From: CAITZA01 sp937915285
Lineage (GTDB): Bacteria; Desulfobacterota; Desulfomonilia; Desulfomonilales; Desulfomonilaceae
NCBI GenBank assembly: GCA_036821825.1
Contig: DAISIV010000010.1
Span: 31,874-95,873 of the forward strand
Reading direction: 5' to 3'
Length of the DNA stretch: 64,000 nucleotides
Both the position numbers and the translations under genes were made by a program. Below, piece by piece: positions 16,590 to 25,610 of the stretch (the stretch's first letter is position 1; every line of letters starts with the position of its first letter). The notes beneath the pieces are model-generated. The model was not told the DNA's origin. It searched no databases and worked only from the letters and a program-made list of their open reading frames with translations.

Positions 16590-18158
16590 CTAGCTGTTTA
16601 GAATAGCGTCGATTTCCTTCTGATCACAGTCCATTACGTATGGAATGCCGGAGATGCTGGCTGACTCTCTCGTTAAGGCCACAATATCATTGCGATCGAT
16701 GTAGGGGAGCGCAAACTTTCTGGCTCCTGCCATCAACTGCTGCAGTCCCTGTTTCAAACGGTCAATGTATGAGTAGACGCCGATTGCGCCGGCCGGGAGC
16801 TTTTTGAAATCATCACCGAAACGCTCCTTTAGCTGGCTGGCGACCGCAAACAATCCCATGTAACCGTCTTCAGCCGTGGCCCCTTCCGATTCCATCTTCT
16901 CGGCTGTCTGCTTGCCATTGGTTTTTCCAACCATGGCGGCTGTAAGGAGCGCTCTGCCCAGGCAGATGGCCTTTACATACGGGGCTCCCAGAGCCAATGC
17001 CTTAAACAGGTGATCTTCCAGGGAAAGTCCACCGGCTATGGCCATCGGTGGAATGTAGGCGCCCTTGGCCCTCAGTTTCTCACACATGTCATACATCATG
17101 CACTCGAGGTATACTGTAGGGATACCCCATTCATTCATCATTCTCCAGGGACTCATGCCTGTTCCGCCACCGGCGCCGTCAATCGTCAATAGGTCTATCT
17201 TGGCGTTTGACGCAAATTTTATGGCCCTGGCGAGATCGGCAGGTCTGTAGGCGCCTGTTTTTAGTGTTACATACTTGGCGCCAATCTTACGCAGCCTCTC
17301 AACTTCACTATAGAAACCGTCTTCCGTGACCATGCCCAGCCTGGAATGCCTCTCAAATTCCGAGATTCCTCCCTTTTCAAAGGCTCTTTTGGCGCTGTCC
17401 AAAGTCGGGTCTGGAAGAACTATGTAGCCACGGCCCTTCAACTGGAGCGCTCTTTCCATTGTGGAAAGCTTAACCTCGCCACCGATGTCCTTGGCGCCCT
17501 GGCCCCATTTCAATTCAAAGATCTCAATTCCCAGTTTTTCTATGGCGTACTCGGGGACTCCCAGCTTGGTATCTTCCACATTCGCCTGGACAATGACCCC
17601 ACCCTTGCCTTCATACCATTTGTTAAAGGCATTGATTCGTCTTTCCATCTCAGGGGACTTGACGATACGACCATCCTTAAACTCAGCTTCCTTGTCCATA
17701 CCGCAAATGTTCTCACCCGCTACGACCATGACCCCGGAAATAGCGGCGCCAACAGCAATCTCTTCCCAGTTTACCCTGGCTATGTAAGTCGATCCAACTG
17801 CCCCGGTGAATACCGGAAAATCCATCTTGATGTCGCCATTTGCACCGACTGCCGTGCTACAGTCCACCACCGGGAATGTGGCGAGATCCGAATCAGCCTC
17901 TACGCCGACCGCTCCCACGCATGTTCCCTGAATGTTAAAATGAGAAAAATCGACAGGATAGTCCTTGTCGGCGCCGGCAGTGATCTTGCCGAATGGCTGA
18001 GGATAAAGGGTTTCTCGACCGCGTATTGCTGAGCGTCCTATCTCACAAGGACCTGGGCACCCATCAAGACAGGTCACGCATATACCGGATATAGGAGCCG
18101 GCTCCACCCTGGTTTTGGTTTTTGTTGCAGCGCTGCGGTTGGGTTTGCTGTAGGACAT
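16590..18158 (-). CDS. FMN-binding glutamate synthase-like protein (archaeal type)
   Basis: 522-residue protein of the glutamate synthase FMN-domain family, corresponding to the GltB central/FMN part alone as in archaeal-type enzymes. Seen: an N-terminal Cys cluster C27, C30, C34, C38 (CVTCLDGCPGPC), which probably holds an iron-sulfur centre, and the FMN/substrate loop DGAGGGTGMSPWR near 325-337, comparable to the DGGTGASP motif of glutamate synthases. There is no N-terminal amidotransferase domain and no FAD/NADPH subunit gene next to it, so partners must be elsewhere. GGAGGAAA precedes the ATG. Reaction: probably ferredoxin- or NADPH-linked glutamate formation from 2-oxoglutarate, but related proteins with other roles exist. 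Confidence 0.85.
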   Translation of the reverse strand: MSYSKPNRSAATKTKTRVEPAPISGICVTCLDGCPGPCEIGRSAIRGRETLYPQPFGKITAGADKDYPVDFSHFNIQGTCVGAVGVEADSDLATFPVVDCSTAVGANGDIKMDFPVFTGAVGSTYIARVNWEEIAVGAAISGVMVVAGENICGMDKEAEFKDGRIVKSPEMERRINAFNKWYEGKGGVIVQANVEDTKLGVPEYAIEKLGIEIFELKWGQGAKDIGGEVKLSTMERALQLKGRGYIVLPDPTLDSAKRAFEKGGISEFERHSRLGMVTEDGFYSEVERLRKIGAKYVTLKTGAYRPADLARAIKFASNAKIDLLTIDGAGGGTGMSPWRMMNEWGIPTVYLECMMYDMCEKLRAKGAYIPPMAIAGGLSLEDHLFKALALGAPYVKAICLGRALLTAAMVGKTNGKQTAEKMESEGATAEDGYMGLFAVASQLKERFGDDFKKLPAGAIGVYSYIDRLKQGLQQLMAGARKFALPYIDRNDIVALTRESASISGIPYVMDCDQKEIDAILNS

Positions 18159-18640
18159 ATTTTTCCTCCATTAACTCATGTCCAGAGATAATTTTGCGTG
18201 GCGATTACGCCTTGCATGTTTTTGATTTGCTGGAATCCAAAGCGGCCGGTCAGGTTAGCCACACTAATTGGAAAGCCAAAGGATATTAGCTTGGGTAAAA
18301 CACCATGTCAAGATTTTTCAAATGGCGACGACTTATGCCTAAAATTACCATTGTGGCTTAAAAAGAAGTGGGCTTGATTAGCCAGAATCAGCGGGCAACA
18401 GGATCAACGAAACTTAAATGATGACCGACCAGGAGATGCGCGCCAGATTATTAGAGGCTTTGTAGTATCGGAATTCCCACGCCCGCAATAAGAGACATTT
18501 TCTAGTTGGTTAGGTTCGTTCCGGAATGTATAATTTTTCAGGAGAATTATAAGGTCCTGGCCGTTTTGGAACCGCATACGCGTATCCGTGATGTTGCCTA
18601 TCGCGGAATGTTAGGGATGGTAGAAAGGAACGACCTGGTG
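18159..18640 (+). other. Divergent spacer, no gene recognised
   Basis: About 480 bases between the minus-strand glutamate synthase and the plus-strand ferredoxin gene. An open frame reaches back to 18506 in phase with the ferredoxin, but its first 45 codons do not look like the family and lack a ribosome site. No RNA gene or repeat seen; it should contain divergent promoters. Confidence 0.4.
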
Positions 18641-19576
18641 ATGACTACATTCGAACTGATTACAACCCTGATCTGTTTAGTTCTTCTAACGCTGGGAACA
18701 GTCTGGATAATTGGAGAGCGTGGCAGATTACTTCTACCATCAACGAGGGAGCTTTTTCGAAAGTCGGGCATCAGCAATTTTTACAACGGTAATAGCCTGC
18801 ATTTGTATGTTTATGGCAGGTGGACCAAACATTACATCAAAACTGCTGTGCGACATTATGTGCCACGAATTTCGACTGAATCACGACTTGGCATAGCGAG
18901 GAATTACCATTCCAGGACTCTGACTCTGGAGCAGGCCAAGAAAGTTATCAATATTAATCACGACATAGATGTCAGAGACTCAGAGGCGGTGATCCCCTAC
19001 CCTGTAGCCAGAGACATTATATTGAAAGCCCCAGTGGAAATTGCCATTTTTGATTGTCCCTGCAGGGATGGCAGGCAAACACCCTGCGAACCTGTTCAGG
19101 TTTGTATGCTTTTTGGGGAACCGATAGTGAGCTTCATACTTGAACACCACCCGACCAAGAGTCGGCGCTTGACTCGCGAAGAGGCGCTTGAAACGCTGGA
19201 GAAGGAGCATGAACGCGGGCACGTTCACACAGCTTGGTTCAAGAATGTTTGCCTGAACCGATTCTTTGCGATCTGCAATTGCTGTAAATGTTGTTGCGGG
19301 GGCATGATCTCATTGATGAGATATGGTGTGCCTATGATTCTGTCTTCTGGTTTTGTTGCCGGCATCGATTACGAGAAATGCGTGGCGTGTGGGACATGCG
19401 AGCGCTTCTGCCAGTTCGAGGCAATCTCCTTTGACGCTTCTCCTCAGGTTAGCCGGGATAAGTGTATGGGTTGCGGGGTATGTGTGGACAAATGCCCCCA
19501 GAGCGCCATCAGTCTGGAAAAAGCCCCTGATAAAGGTGTACCGCTGGAGTTTGACAGACTCGGCCAGGATACGTGA
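18641..19576 (+). CDS. Membrane-anchored 2x[4Fe-4S] ferredoxin-like protein
   Basis: Electron-transfer protein, 311 residues from the ATG at 18641 (AAAGGA upstream). Seen: one N-terminal membrane helix (LITTLICLVLLTLGTVWII), a middle domain with an unusual Cys pattern CPCRDGRQTPCEPVQVC and later CNCCKCCCGG, and a C-terminal bacterial ferredoxin with two [4Fe-4S] motifs (CVACGTCERFC and CMGCGVCVDKCP). The middle Cys pattern is seen in uncharacterised ferredoxin-like proteins of anaerobes. No redox partner is adjacent; the next genes encode a thioesterase and a GNAT protein. The role may be membrane-associated electron transfer to an unknown acceptor. Confidence 0.8.
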   Translation: MTTFELITTLICLVLLTLGTVWIIGERGRLLLPSTRELFRKSGISNFYNGNSLHLYVYGRWTKHYIKTAVRHYVPRISTESRLGIARNYHSRTLTLEQAKKVININHDIDVRDSEAVIPYPVARDIILKAPVEIAIFDCPCRDGRQTPCEPVQVCMLFGEPIVSFILEHHPTKSRRLTREEALETLEKEHERGHVHTAWFKNVCLNRFFAICNCCKCCCGGMISLMRYGVPMILSSGFVAGIDYEKCVACGTCERFCQFEAISFDASPQVSRDKCMGCGVCVDKCPQSAISLEKAPDKGVPLEFDRLGQDT

Positions 19577-19656
19577 CAGTCAAGGGCAATTGATGTATGT
19601 CTGAACTGTTTGCGCACTGAGCAACCAATCTTTGTGAGAAAAGGGGAGTCTTTCTA

Positions 19657-20151
19657 ATGGAACCCAAAAAGATCAATGACAGCAGTGTCGTCATGGCAAT
19701 ACAGATGAACCCGGAGCATGCTAACCCGGTTGGGAATGTACATGGTGGGGTGATAATGCACTATGTGGACACGGCGGCAGGGGTAGCAGCAATCCGTCAT
19801 TCACGAAAAAACTCGGTCACAGCGTCGATAGACAGGCTGGACTTCCATTTTCCTGTATATGTTGGAGACTTGCTCATTCTGAAAGCAAGCGTGAATCTGG
19901 TCGGGAAGACATCCATGGAGGTTGGGGTGCGAGTGGAGGCAGAAAACCTGCTCACAGGAGAAGTCAGGCATACGGCATCCGCCTACCTAACCTTCGTAGC
20001 CTTGGGCCCGGATGGAAAACCTGCTTCGGTGCCGGAACTCATCCTTGAAACGGAGCAGGATACAAGGAGAAACTGCGAGGCCCAGGTCAGAAAGAAAATA
20101 AGGTTGGCTGAAAAGGCGAGAGAGACGTGCAATCTCAACACTGCTCCGTAG
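19657..20151 (+). CDS. Hotdog-fold acyl-CoA thioesterase
   Basis: 164-residue acyl-CoA thioester hydrolase of the YciA/BACH type. Seen: GNVHGGVIMHYVDTAAGVAA near 24-43, with the hotdog helix and the conserved G-G-x-x-M/L-x-x-x-D pattern, the following strand ASIDRLDFHFPVYVGDLL, and HTASAYLTFVALG near the end. AAGGGGAG precedes the ATG. The C-terminal 35 residues are a charged helix common in this family. It presumably hydrolyses medium or short acyl-CoAs; specificity is unknown. Confidence 0.92.
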   Translation: MEPKKINDSSVVMAIQMNPEHANPVGNVHGGVIMHYVDTAAGVAAIRHSRKNSVTASIDRLDFHFPVYVGDLLILKASVNLVGKTSMEVGVRVEAENLLTGEVRHTASAYLTFVALGPDGKPASVPELILETEQDTRRNCEAQVRKKIRLAEKARETCNLNTAP

Positions 20152-20220
20152 CTTCTTTTAGACGTGACCAATGGTGTCGAATCCTGAACCTTTCGAATAT
20201 ACTATAGTAGGAGTTGGAAA

Positions 20221-20769
20221 ATGTTCTCGCAAACGGAAATGTCATCCAGCGATGAATTAGTTTCAGGATATAGGCCTGGATTGATTGGAGATATAACCAA
20301 ACTCCATGCGACCTATTACTTTGAGCACTGGGGTTTTCACATTAATTTTGAGACCCAGGTTGCCACAGAGCTTAGTGAATTCTGTCTGCGGCTTAATCCG
20401 GACTTTGATGGATTGTGGTCGGCGTATATAGACGGGAACTTCCTGGGTTCGATAGCGATTGATGGTTCGATGCAGAACACTCAGGGAGCCAGGCTTAGAT
20501 GGTTCATCGTTCGGCCCGATTTCCAGGGAACTGGATTGGGAAAGGCCCTATTCAAAACGGCCCTTGGCTTTTGCGTTGAAAAGAGGCTTCCGCGAGTATT
20601 CCTGTGGACTTTCAAGGGCCTTGAAGCAGCGCGCCATCTTTATGAAAAAGCGGGTTTTGTGATAACCGAGGATCACACCTTCAGTGGTTGGGGCAGCGAC
20701 ATCATCGAACAGAAATTCGAGGTGGACCTGGAGACTGTGATCAGGGCAAATAGCTATCAAGGAACTTAA
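20221..20769 (+). CDS. GNAT N-acetyltransferase
   Basis: 182-residue GNAT acetyltransferase. Seen: LRWFIVRPDFQGTGLGKALFKTAL, a textbook acetyl-CoA-binding motif A (R/Q-x-x-G-x-G/A), followed by RVFLWTFKGLEAARHLYEKAGF (motif B), and an N-terminal YYFEHWGFHINFETQV segment as in the acetyltransferase half of MarR-GNAT proteins. GGAG lies 9 bases before the ATG. It follows the thioesterase by 69 bases and may be cotranscribed. Substrate unknown. Confidence 0.9.
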   Translation: MFSQTEMSSSDELVSGYRPGLIGDITKLHATYYFEHWGFHINFETQVATELSEFCLRLNPDFDGLWSAYIDGNFLGSIAIDGSMQNTQGARLRWFIVRPDFQGTGLGKALFKTALGFCVEKRLPRVFLWTFKGLEAARHLYEKAGFVITEDHTFSGWGSDIIEQKFEVDLETVIRANSYQGT

Positions 20770-20805
20770 TCAGCCAGACCAGACTTAGTGTCCAAAGCAA
20801 TCCGG

Positions 20806-21591
20806 TCAAAAAGAATCGTCAGAAATTACTGTCACTTCAGCGCCAACATTTATTCCGTATGTGCAGGCAGCGCTTGCGAGTGGAACCGCTATCTCAAGAA
20901 GATCAAAACTGTTGATCAAGGCTATGGCTGAACGTCCAGGAGATTGAGAATAACTGGAGGAAAGGCCGGAAACCCTTATGTTGCCACAACGGACCTCAAC
21001 ATGCTTTCCCTTCAGCATACTCTTGTCCACATTTGTGATGATGTTTCCAAAACTGTCCACATGTATGACACTTCCTTTTATTCGATTCCCGGATATATCG
21101 GGCGTAGGGATTTCCAGGATGACCGGATCAGAAACCATGGGTCCAATTTCTGAGAAGTTTCGCTCTCTGGACAACCATGCGGCTGCGGGCGCAAATATGT
21201 CCCTGCCGTGGAAAGTGTTGCTGACTTTCTGAAGTGTGAATGATGGGTTTAGTATTGCCCGCGCCTGAAAATCCTTGTTCTCATTGAGGACAGATGAGAA
21301 AATTCCATTGTCGGGACCTATGAGATAGCTTGCTCCAACCTTGACTGCCAGTGGACGACGTGAGCCTCCCACCCCAGGATCTACGACCGCCACGTGCACG
21401 CTGGGAAAATTAAAACGCTCATACATGCCTTTCAGGACCAGATCAGCCTCTATAACTGAAAAGTGCGTTATCTCATGTGTGATGTCCACAATGTTTACAA
21501 CAGGATTTATGCCAAGCATAACACCCTTGATCTGTCCTACAAACCCATCACGGGTACCAAAGTCAGTGGTCAGTGTTATTACCGATATCAT
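20806..21591 (-). CDS. SAM hydroxide adenosyltransferase (DUF62 family)
   Basis: 261-residue protein of the S-adenosyl-L-methionine hydrolase / fluorinase-chlorinase superfamily (DUF62). Seen: N-terminal TLTTDFGTRDGFVGQ, with the acidic residues that hold the SAM ribose, then VDPGVGGSRRPLAVKV and a C-terminal barrel with SFGNIITNV. The start at 21591 is chosen because AGGAGA lies upstream and the family begins at this point; 32 additional codons upstream are open but unlike the family. Most bacterial members hydrolyse SAM to adenosine and methionine and are not halogenases. It stands alone, convergent to the GNAT gene. Confidence 0.9.
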   Translation of the reverse strand: MISVITLTTDFGTRDGFVGQIKGVMLGINPVVNIVDITHEITHFSVIEADLVLKGMYERFNFPSVHVAVVDPGVGGSRRPLAVKVGASYLIGPDNGIFSSVLNENKDFQARAILNPSFTLQKVSNTFHGRDIFAPAAAWLSRERNFSEIGPMVSDPVILEIPTPDISGNRIKGSVIHVDSFGNIITNVDKSMLKGKHVEVRCGNIRVSGLSSSYSQSPGRSAIALINSFDLLEIAVPLASAACTYGINVGAEVTVISDDSF

Positions 21592-21736
21592 TTTGGCGCT
21601 TTCTCCTGAGAAGATATCAAAATGTGTTTGCCTATGCTGCAACGGTTTATGTTGACATAGTAAGTCTGTCCTGATTAACTCATCCAATCAAGGGGATAAA
21701 TTAGCTCTAACCATCACTCTCCCAATTGTCCGAAAA

Positions 21737-22558
21737 ATGGAATCCAGTGCTCTTGATCTAATAATAATGTCAGTACGAGCCCTTGGCTCGCTGTTGTTTC
21801 CCCATGTCTGCGTCTTTTGTGGTTCCTCTCGACTCACTGATGATTCTGATATTTGCGAGGACTGCGCAGCCAGCATCATAGCAGTGGATGAACCTTTCTG
21901 TGATCGATGCGGCGTACCGGCGCCTGCCCTGAATTTTGGCAGCGTAAACGTCTGCGGCAAATGTCTACAAAATCCTCCAGCCTACGATAAGGCGCGTTTC
22001 TCAGTGTTATATTCAAGGGGAATGCGGCGGGGAATTCTCGAATTCAAGTTTCACAACTCCCTGTTTCTGGCCGAAACTCTCTCTAAATTTCTGGTAAACT
22101 CTTTCAGAAGTCATTTCATCAATGAGAATCTGGACATGATCCTACCAGTTCCAGTCCATAACAGGCGTTTGTTGTGGCGGGGATACAACCAGTCGGCCAT
22201 CCTGGCAAAAAAACTGGGTGAAAGTGTCGGCATTCCCGTCTTGACAGACGCTCTCATAAAGATTCGCAACACCGTTCCGCAAACCCAACTTAAAAGGAAG
22301 CAGAGACAAATTAATGTCAAGGGATCTTTCTCTGTTCGAAACCCTTCAAACGTGAAAGGCAAACGGATCCTGGTGGTTGATGACGTGTTTACAACCGGCT
22401 CGACGCTTTCGGAAGCATCCATGACACTGAGAAGAAAAGGAGCGGAATCTGTTCAGGCTCTTATACTTGGACTCAGGCACGGACCGGAGCCACCGGAACC
22501 TCGCAAGGACAATTCAATTTTCAGGGACATCTTCTTCATAGGCGGCAAGTCCAGGTAG
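21737..22558 (+). CDS. comF: ComF-family phosphoribosyltransferase-like protein
   Basis: 273-residue ComF/GntX family protein linked to DNA uptake or processing of imported DNA. Seen: an N-terminal zinc-finger-like Cys set (CVFCGS, CEDC, CDRCG, CGKC at about 25-75), then a PRTase fold with PVPVHNRRLLWRGYNQS and the PRPP loop VVDDVFTTGSTLSEA near 213-227. Its TAG stop overlaps the AGGAGG ribosome site of the next gene, so the two are adjacent in one transcript although unrelated in function. The biochemical activity of ComF is not firmly established. Confidence 0.92.
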   Translation: MESSALDLIIMSVRALGSLLFPHVCVFCGSSRLTDDSDICEDCAASIIAVDEPFCDRCGVPAPALNFGSVNVCGKCLQNPPAYDKARFSVLYSRGMRRGILEFKFHNSLFLAETLSKFLVNSFRSHFINENLDMILPVPVHNRRLLWRGYNQSAILAKKLGESVGIPVLTDALIKIRNTVPQTQLKRKQRQINVKGSFSVRNPSNVKGKRILVVDDVFTTGSTLSEASMTLRRKGAESVQALILGLRHGPEPPEPRKDNSIFRDIFFIGGKSR

Positions 22559-22569
22559 GAGGATTGAAA

Positions 22570-24054
22570 ATGGGTCTAAAGACACCAGAGGAATACGAGG
22601 AGAGTGTGAGGAGTCTCAAGCCTCGCGTTTTCATGAATGGCAAGAAGGTTGAAAACATTCTCGAGAATCCGAACACCAGGTGCGTGTTCGAATCAAACAG
22701 GGCGAGCTATGAGTGGGCCCTGGATGCAAGATTTTCGGATATCATGTCGTGTTACTCGCCTTTAATCGGGGAGCGCATTAACAGGTATACTCATGTAAGT
22801 TCCAGCGTGGATGACCTTGTCTCCAAGGCGCAAGCGGGAACCTTTACTGCGGAGAACCTTGGAACGTGCATTTACAGGTGCGTTGGTTATGACGCCTTTC
22901 ATGCCCTTGCCTCGACCACGTGGGAAATGGACCGGGACCTGAAAACAGAATATAATCAGCGTTTTCTCGAATACCTGAAATATGTTCAAAAAAATGACCT
23001 TGCGGTTGCAGGCGCCCTGACCGAACCTCGTGGCCACAGGATGAAAAGGGCGGTAGACTGGCCAGACCCTTATCTGTCCCTGAAAATAGTGGAAAGGGAT
23101 AGCAAGGGGATAACTGTAAGGGGCGCCAAGATAAATATAAGTGGAGCTTATGCCTGTCATGAACTCGTTGTGCTTCCGCAGGGCGCCAGGACTGCTGAAG
23201 AAAAAGACTATGCTATCGCCTTTGCAATCCCGAGTGACACAAAAGGGGTGACTTACGTATGTCAGTATTCCCCCTACTCAGCGGAGAGAGAGCTTGCTGA
23301 GGACAATTTTGAGCTGGGAAATCCAGTCTTTGGTCAGCGTGAAACCGCAATGGTTATCTTTGATGATGTTTTTGTTCCCTGGGAGCGAGTTTTTCACTGT
23401 GGTGAGACACCCTATTCCATGAAAATCGTTGGGCGTTTCGCCAAAACCCACCGCATGACTTGCGGCGGAACCTGTAAGGTTGGCTTCATGAACCAGATAA
23501 TTGGCGCCTGTAAACTTGTCCAGGAATACAAAGGTCTGGAAAATGTTCCCCACATCAATGAACAACTAACCGAGATGGTTGTGCTGCGAGAGACAGGAAG
23601 GGCCTGCGGTTTGGCGGCGGCAAGGCTTGGAACGGAGGACCCGATTGGCTCAGGGGTCTATTTGCCGGATGAGCTTATGGGCAACGTCTCGAAACTCAAT
23701 ATTTGCGATGCCTTCTGGCGAGTCATGGCGTTGGCGGGAGACATTGGCGGCGGCCTTATTGTGACAATGCCATCGCTAAAGGAGCTAAAAAATCCTGAGG
23801 TCGCCAATTTTGTAGAGGAGTTCTACAGTTTTGGGTCCGAAGAACCCACGGAAAACATCATGAAGGTGCATAAACTCCTTCAAAACTGGACCGCTGGGCA
23901 GCACGGTGTCGGCACATGGCATGGCGCCGGACCGGTTATGGCACAGAAGATCATGATTCAGAGGACCGTTAGCTTTGACCACGAGAAAGATCTGGTAAGA
24001 AAGACTCTAAAACTCAAGGACAAAGAGACGTCTACACCACCTGCTGAATCATGA
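22570..24054 (+). CDS. 4-hydroxybutyryl-CoA dehydratase / HpaB-type flavoprotein
   Basis: 494-residue member of the 4-hydroxyphenylacetate 3-monooxygenase / 4-hydroxybutyryl-CoA dehydratase family. Start ATG at 22570 lies 7 bases after AGGAGG. The [4Fe-4S] ligands known for the dehydratase (C99, C103, H292, C299 in Clostridium aminobutyricum) have clear counterparts: C100 and C104 (TCIYRC), H294 in KTHRMTC, and C298 or C302 after it. Flavin monooxygenases lack these, so dehydratase-type chemistry (4-hydroxybutyryl-CoA to crotonyl-CoA, or vinylacetyl-CoA isomerisation) is likely. EPRG at about 152-155 and YGV/QYSPYS segments also fit the fold. No CoA-transferase, alcohol dehydrogenase or crotonase gene of the pathway is adjacent. 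Confidence 0.85.
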   Translation: MGLKTPEEYEESVRSLKPRVFMNGKKVENILENPNTRCVFESNRASYEWALDARFSDIMSCYSPLIGERINRYTHVSSSVDDLVSKAQAGTFTAENLGTCIYRCVGYDAFHALASTTWEMDRDLKTEYNQRFLEYLKYVQKNDLAVAGALTEPRGHRMKRAVDWPDPYLSLKIVERDSKGITVRGAKINISGAYACHELVVLPQGARTAEEKDYAIAFAIPSDTKGVTYVCQYSPYSAERELAEDNFELGNPVFGQRETAMVIFDDVFVPWERVFHCGETPYSMKIVGRFAKTHRMTCGGTCKVGFMNQIIGACKLVQEYKGLENVPHINEQLTEMVVLRETGRACGLAAARLGTEDPIGSGVYLPDELMGNVSKLNICDAFWRVMALAGDIGGGLIVTMPSLKELKNPEVANFVEEFYSFGSEEPTENIMKVHKLLQNWTAGQHGVGTWHGAGPVMAQKIMIQRTVSFDHEKDLVRKTLKLKDKETSTPPAES

Positions 24055-24064
24055 ACCGCATCAG

Positions 24065-24097
24065 ACTGGATCCGTTTTATAGTGATGTGGATCCAGT
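24065..24097. repeat. Inverted repeat between convergent genes
   Basis: ACTGGATCC at 24065-24073 pairs with GGATCCAGT at 24089-24097 across a 15-base loop, between the stop of the dehydratase gene and the convergent DUF169 gene. There is no T-run; it may be a weak terminator or 3'-end stabiliser. Confidence 0.45.
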
Positions 24098-24118
24098 GAG
24101 GCTCTGGTGTTCAGGGGA

Positions 24119-24901
24119 CTATTTTTTGTCGGACTGGCTGGAGAATTTGTAAACTGCGTCCAGGGCGGCAAAGGGGCTTACCTGGGCGCCAAATTGCGAG
24201 ATCGGATACCGGATACCTCTTTTGTAAAGCACTTCAAGATTACTCAGTATTCTTGAGCATTCCTCCACCGGCAATCCTATGGCCAGTTCATCATCAGACG
24301 CATGCCCAAAACGCCTTTCCCCGTAACACGGAATTGAAAGGGCAGGAGTTTTCTCTACAAAACACCTTCCAATGACGTCGGAACAAGAGGTTTCACCAAC
24401 TGAATAAAAAGTCATCCTTTCATACTTGTCGAATTGTATGGCGTTAATCAGCAGGGACATCTGGGCTGGGTTTCCGTATAGCAGAACCATATCAGGCTCA
24501 AAAGGATCGTAAGCGGTAGGGGCCAAAGAGAAAGCACGGAATTTCCCAAATGGAATTCTCTGGATGACACGCTCACATTCGGCTGCATCCTGCCTGGACT
24601 CGAGCCAAACCCTGCTGCGCATTTCTCCGCTGGTCACGAAATCACTCAATTCCGAGAGTCCCAGGACACTTGCGCATCCCTGAGTCACGAGGTCTTCGGC
24701 TACCCCTCCAACAGTCCAGTCAAACGTTCTGACAATGGTTATGAGTTGACACAGCGAAAGTTTCTCTTGAGGCCGCCTCAACCATTTGTTCTGATTCAAC
24801 GCTTCGGGATCTTCATACAGTTTTAGACCAACTGGAAAGGTCTTGAGTCGCAACAACCTCTCCATGTTTCTAGTCCAGTCCGACCATTTGATGTGTTGCA
24901 T
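24119..24901 (-). CDS. DUF169 family protein
   Basis: About 260 residues from the ATG at 24901, chosen because AAAGGAGG lies 9 bases upstream; an upstream extension of 33 codons overlaps the preceding gene and looks spurious. Seen: RLKTFPVGLKLYEDPEAL near the N-terminus, which is the DUF169 hallmark (P-V-G/A-V-K-x), then SLCQLITIVR, and GCASVLGLSE, EPDMVLLYGNPAQMSLLI and a late SCSDVIGRCF. Cysteines at these positions are recurrent in the family. DUF169 proteins are common in anaerobes and methanogens and have no established function. It follows the PHP gene and is probably in one transcript with it. Confidence 0.85.
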   Translation of the reverse strand: MQHIKWSDWTRNMERLLRLKTFPVGLKLYEDPEALNQNKWLRRPQEKLSLCQLITIVRTFDWTVGGVAEDLVTQGCASVLGLSELSDFVTSGEMRSRVWLESRQDAAECERVIQRIPFGKFRAFSLAPTAYDPFEPDMVLLYGNPAQMSLLINAIQFDKYERMTFYSVGETSCSDVIGRCFVEKTPALSIPCYGERRFGHASDDELAIGLPVEECSRILSNLEVLYKRGIRYPISQFGAQVSPFAALDAVYKFSSQSDKK

Positions 24902-24968
24902 TGCCGTTGGCCTCCTTTGCTCACCGGAGCGACTCACCGCCCAATTCGGCCTGTCATTCCCGCTCAGG

Positions 24969-25595
24969 CTATTTACAACGTTCAAGCGAATACTTGCCAC
25001 TCAGGATTGCCTGAGCAAGTTCCACATCCGACGAGATAGGTGAATCAAAAACCGTGACACACGATCCCACCGCTTCAATGGAATGAGCATCGCTACCGCC
25101 GATCTTTATAAGGCCCATCATATCAGCGACCTGGCGGGCAAACTCATTTTCCTCATCAGTGACTTTCCCGTTACATACCTCCAGGCCATGGACCTGAGAG
25201 AAAGTAGGATTTTCCCTGGCGTCTTCAACACTCATCTGAAGCATTCCGAACCCAAACAACAAGAATCCGCGGAAAGGATGCGCAGCAATGGCGACACCTT
25301 GGGCGGCATCGACCCTATTCTTGAGTTCTTCCGGCGTCATCATGCCCTCAGGTTCCTCTCCAAACCCAAAGGCCAGGATATCACCACCGGTTGTGGTGAT
25401 CTCTATACCTCTGAATACCGCTATTCCATATTTCTGGCTAAGTTTGTCCGCCTGCTCCGGAGTCCATATCCTGTTGTGCTCAGTGATGCAAACACCGTCC
25501 AGTCCGGCATCCAGGGCAGCCTTCATCATCTCGTCAGGGTCCATGACGCTGCAGGCTGAAGCAAGTGTTGTATGAATGTGTAAGTCGAGTCGCAT
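24969..25595 (-). CDS. PHP-domain metal-dependent phosphoesterase
   Basis: 208-residue PHP (polymerase and histidinol phosphatase) hydrolase. Seen: motif I LHIHTTLASACS, motif II ITEHNR at about 38-43, the glutamate in RGIEITTTGGDIL, AAHPFRG near 104-110 and GSDAHSIEAVG near 166-176; together these supply the trinuclear metal site. Compact length fits stand-alone PHP phosphoesterases, for example those acting on nucleoside 3',5'-bisphosphate or histidinol phosphate. Substrate is unknown. It lies just downstream of the DUF2889 genes and just upstream of DUF169, all on the minus strand. Confidence 0.9.
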   Translation of the reverse strand: MRLDLHIHTTLASACSVMDPDEMMKAALDAGLDGVCITEHNRIWTPEQADKLSQKYGIAVFRGIEITTTGGDILAFGFGEEPEGMMTPEELKNRVDAAQGVAIAAHPFRGFLLFGFGMLQMSVEDARENPTFSQVHGLEVCNGKVTDEENEFARQVADMMGLIKIGGSDAHSIEAVGSCVTVFDSPISSDVELAQAILSGKYSLERCK

Positions 25596-25610
25596 GCGTA
25601 AGCCTTTATG

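Noticed and set aside
17346..18032. Long antisense open frame (228 codons) within the glutamate synthase gene
   Set aside because: Shadow of the well-supported minus-strand gene; no ribosome site and no recognisable domains.
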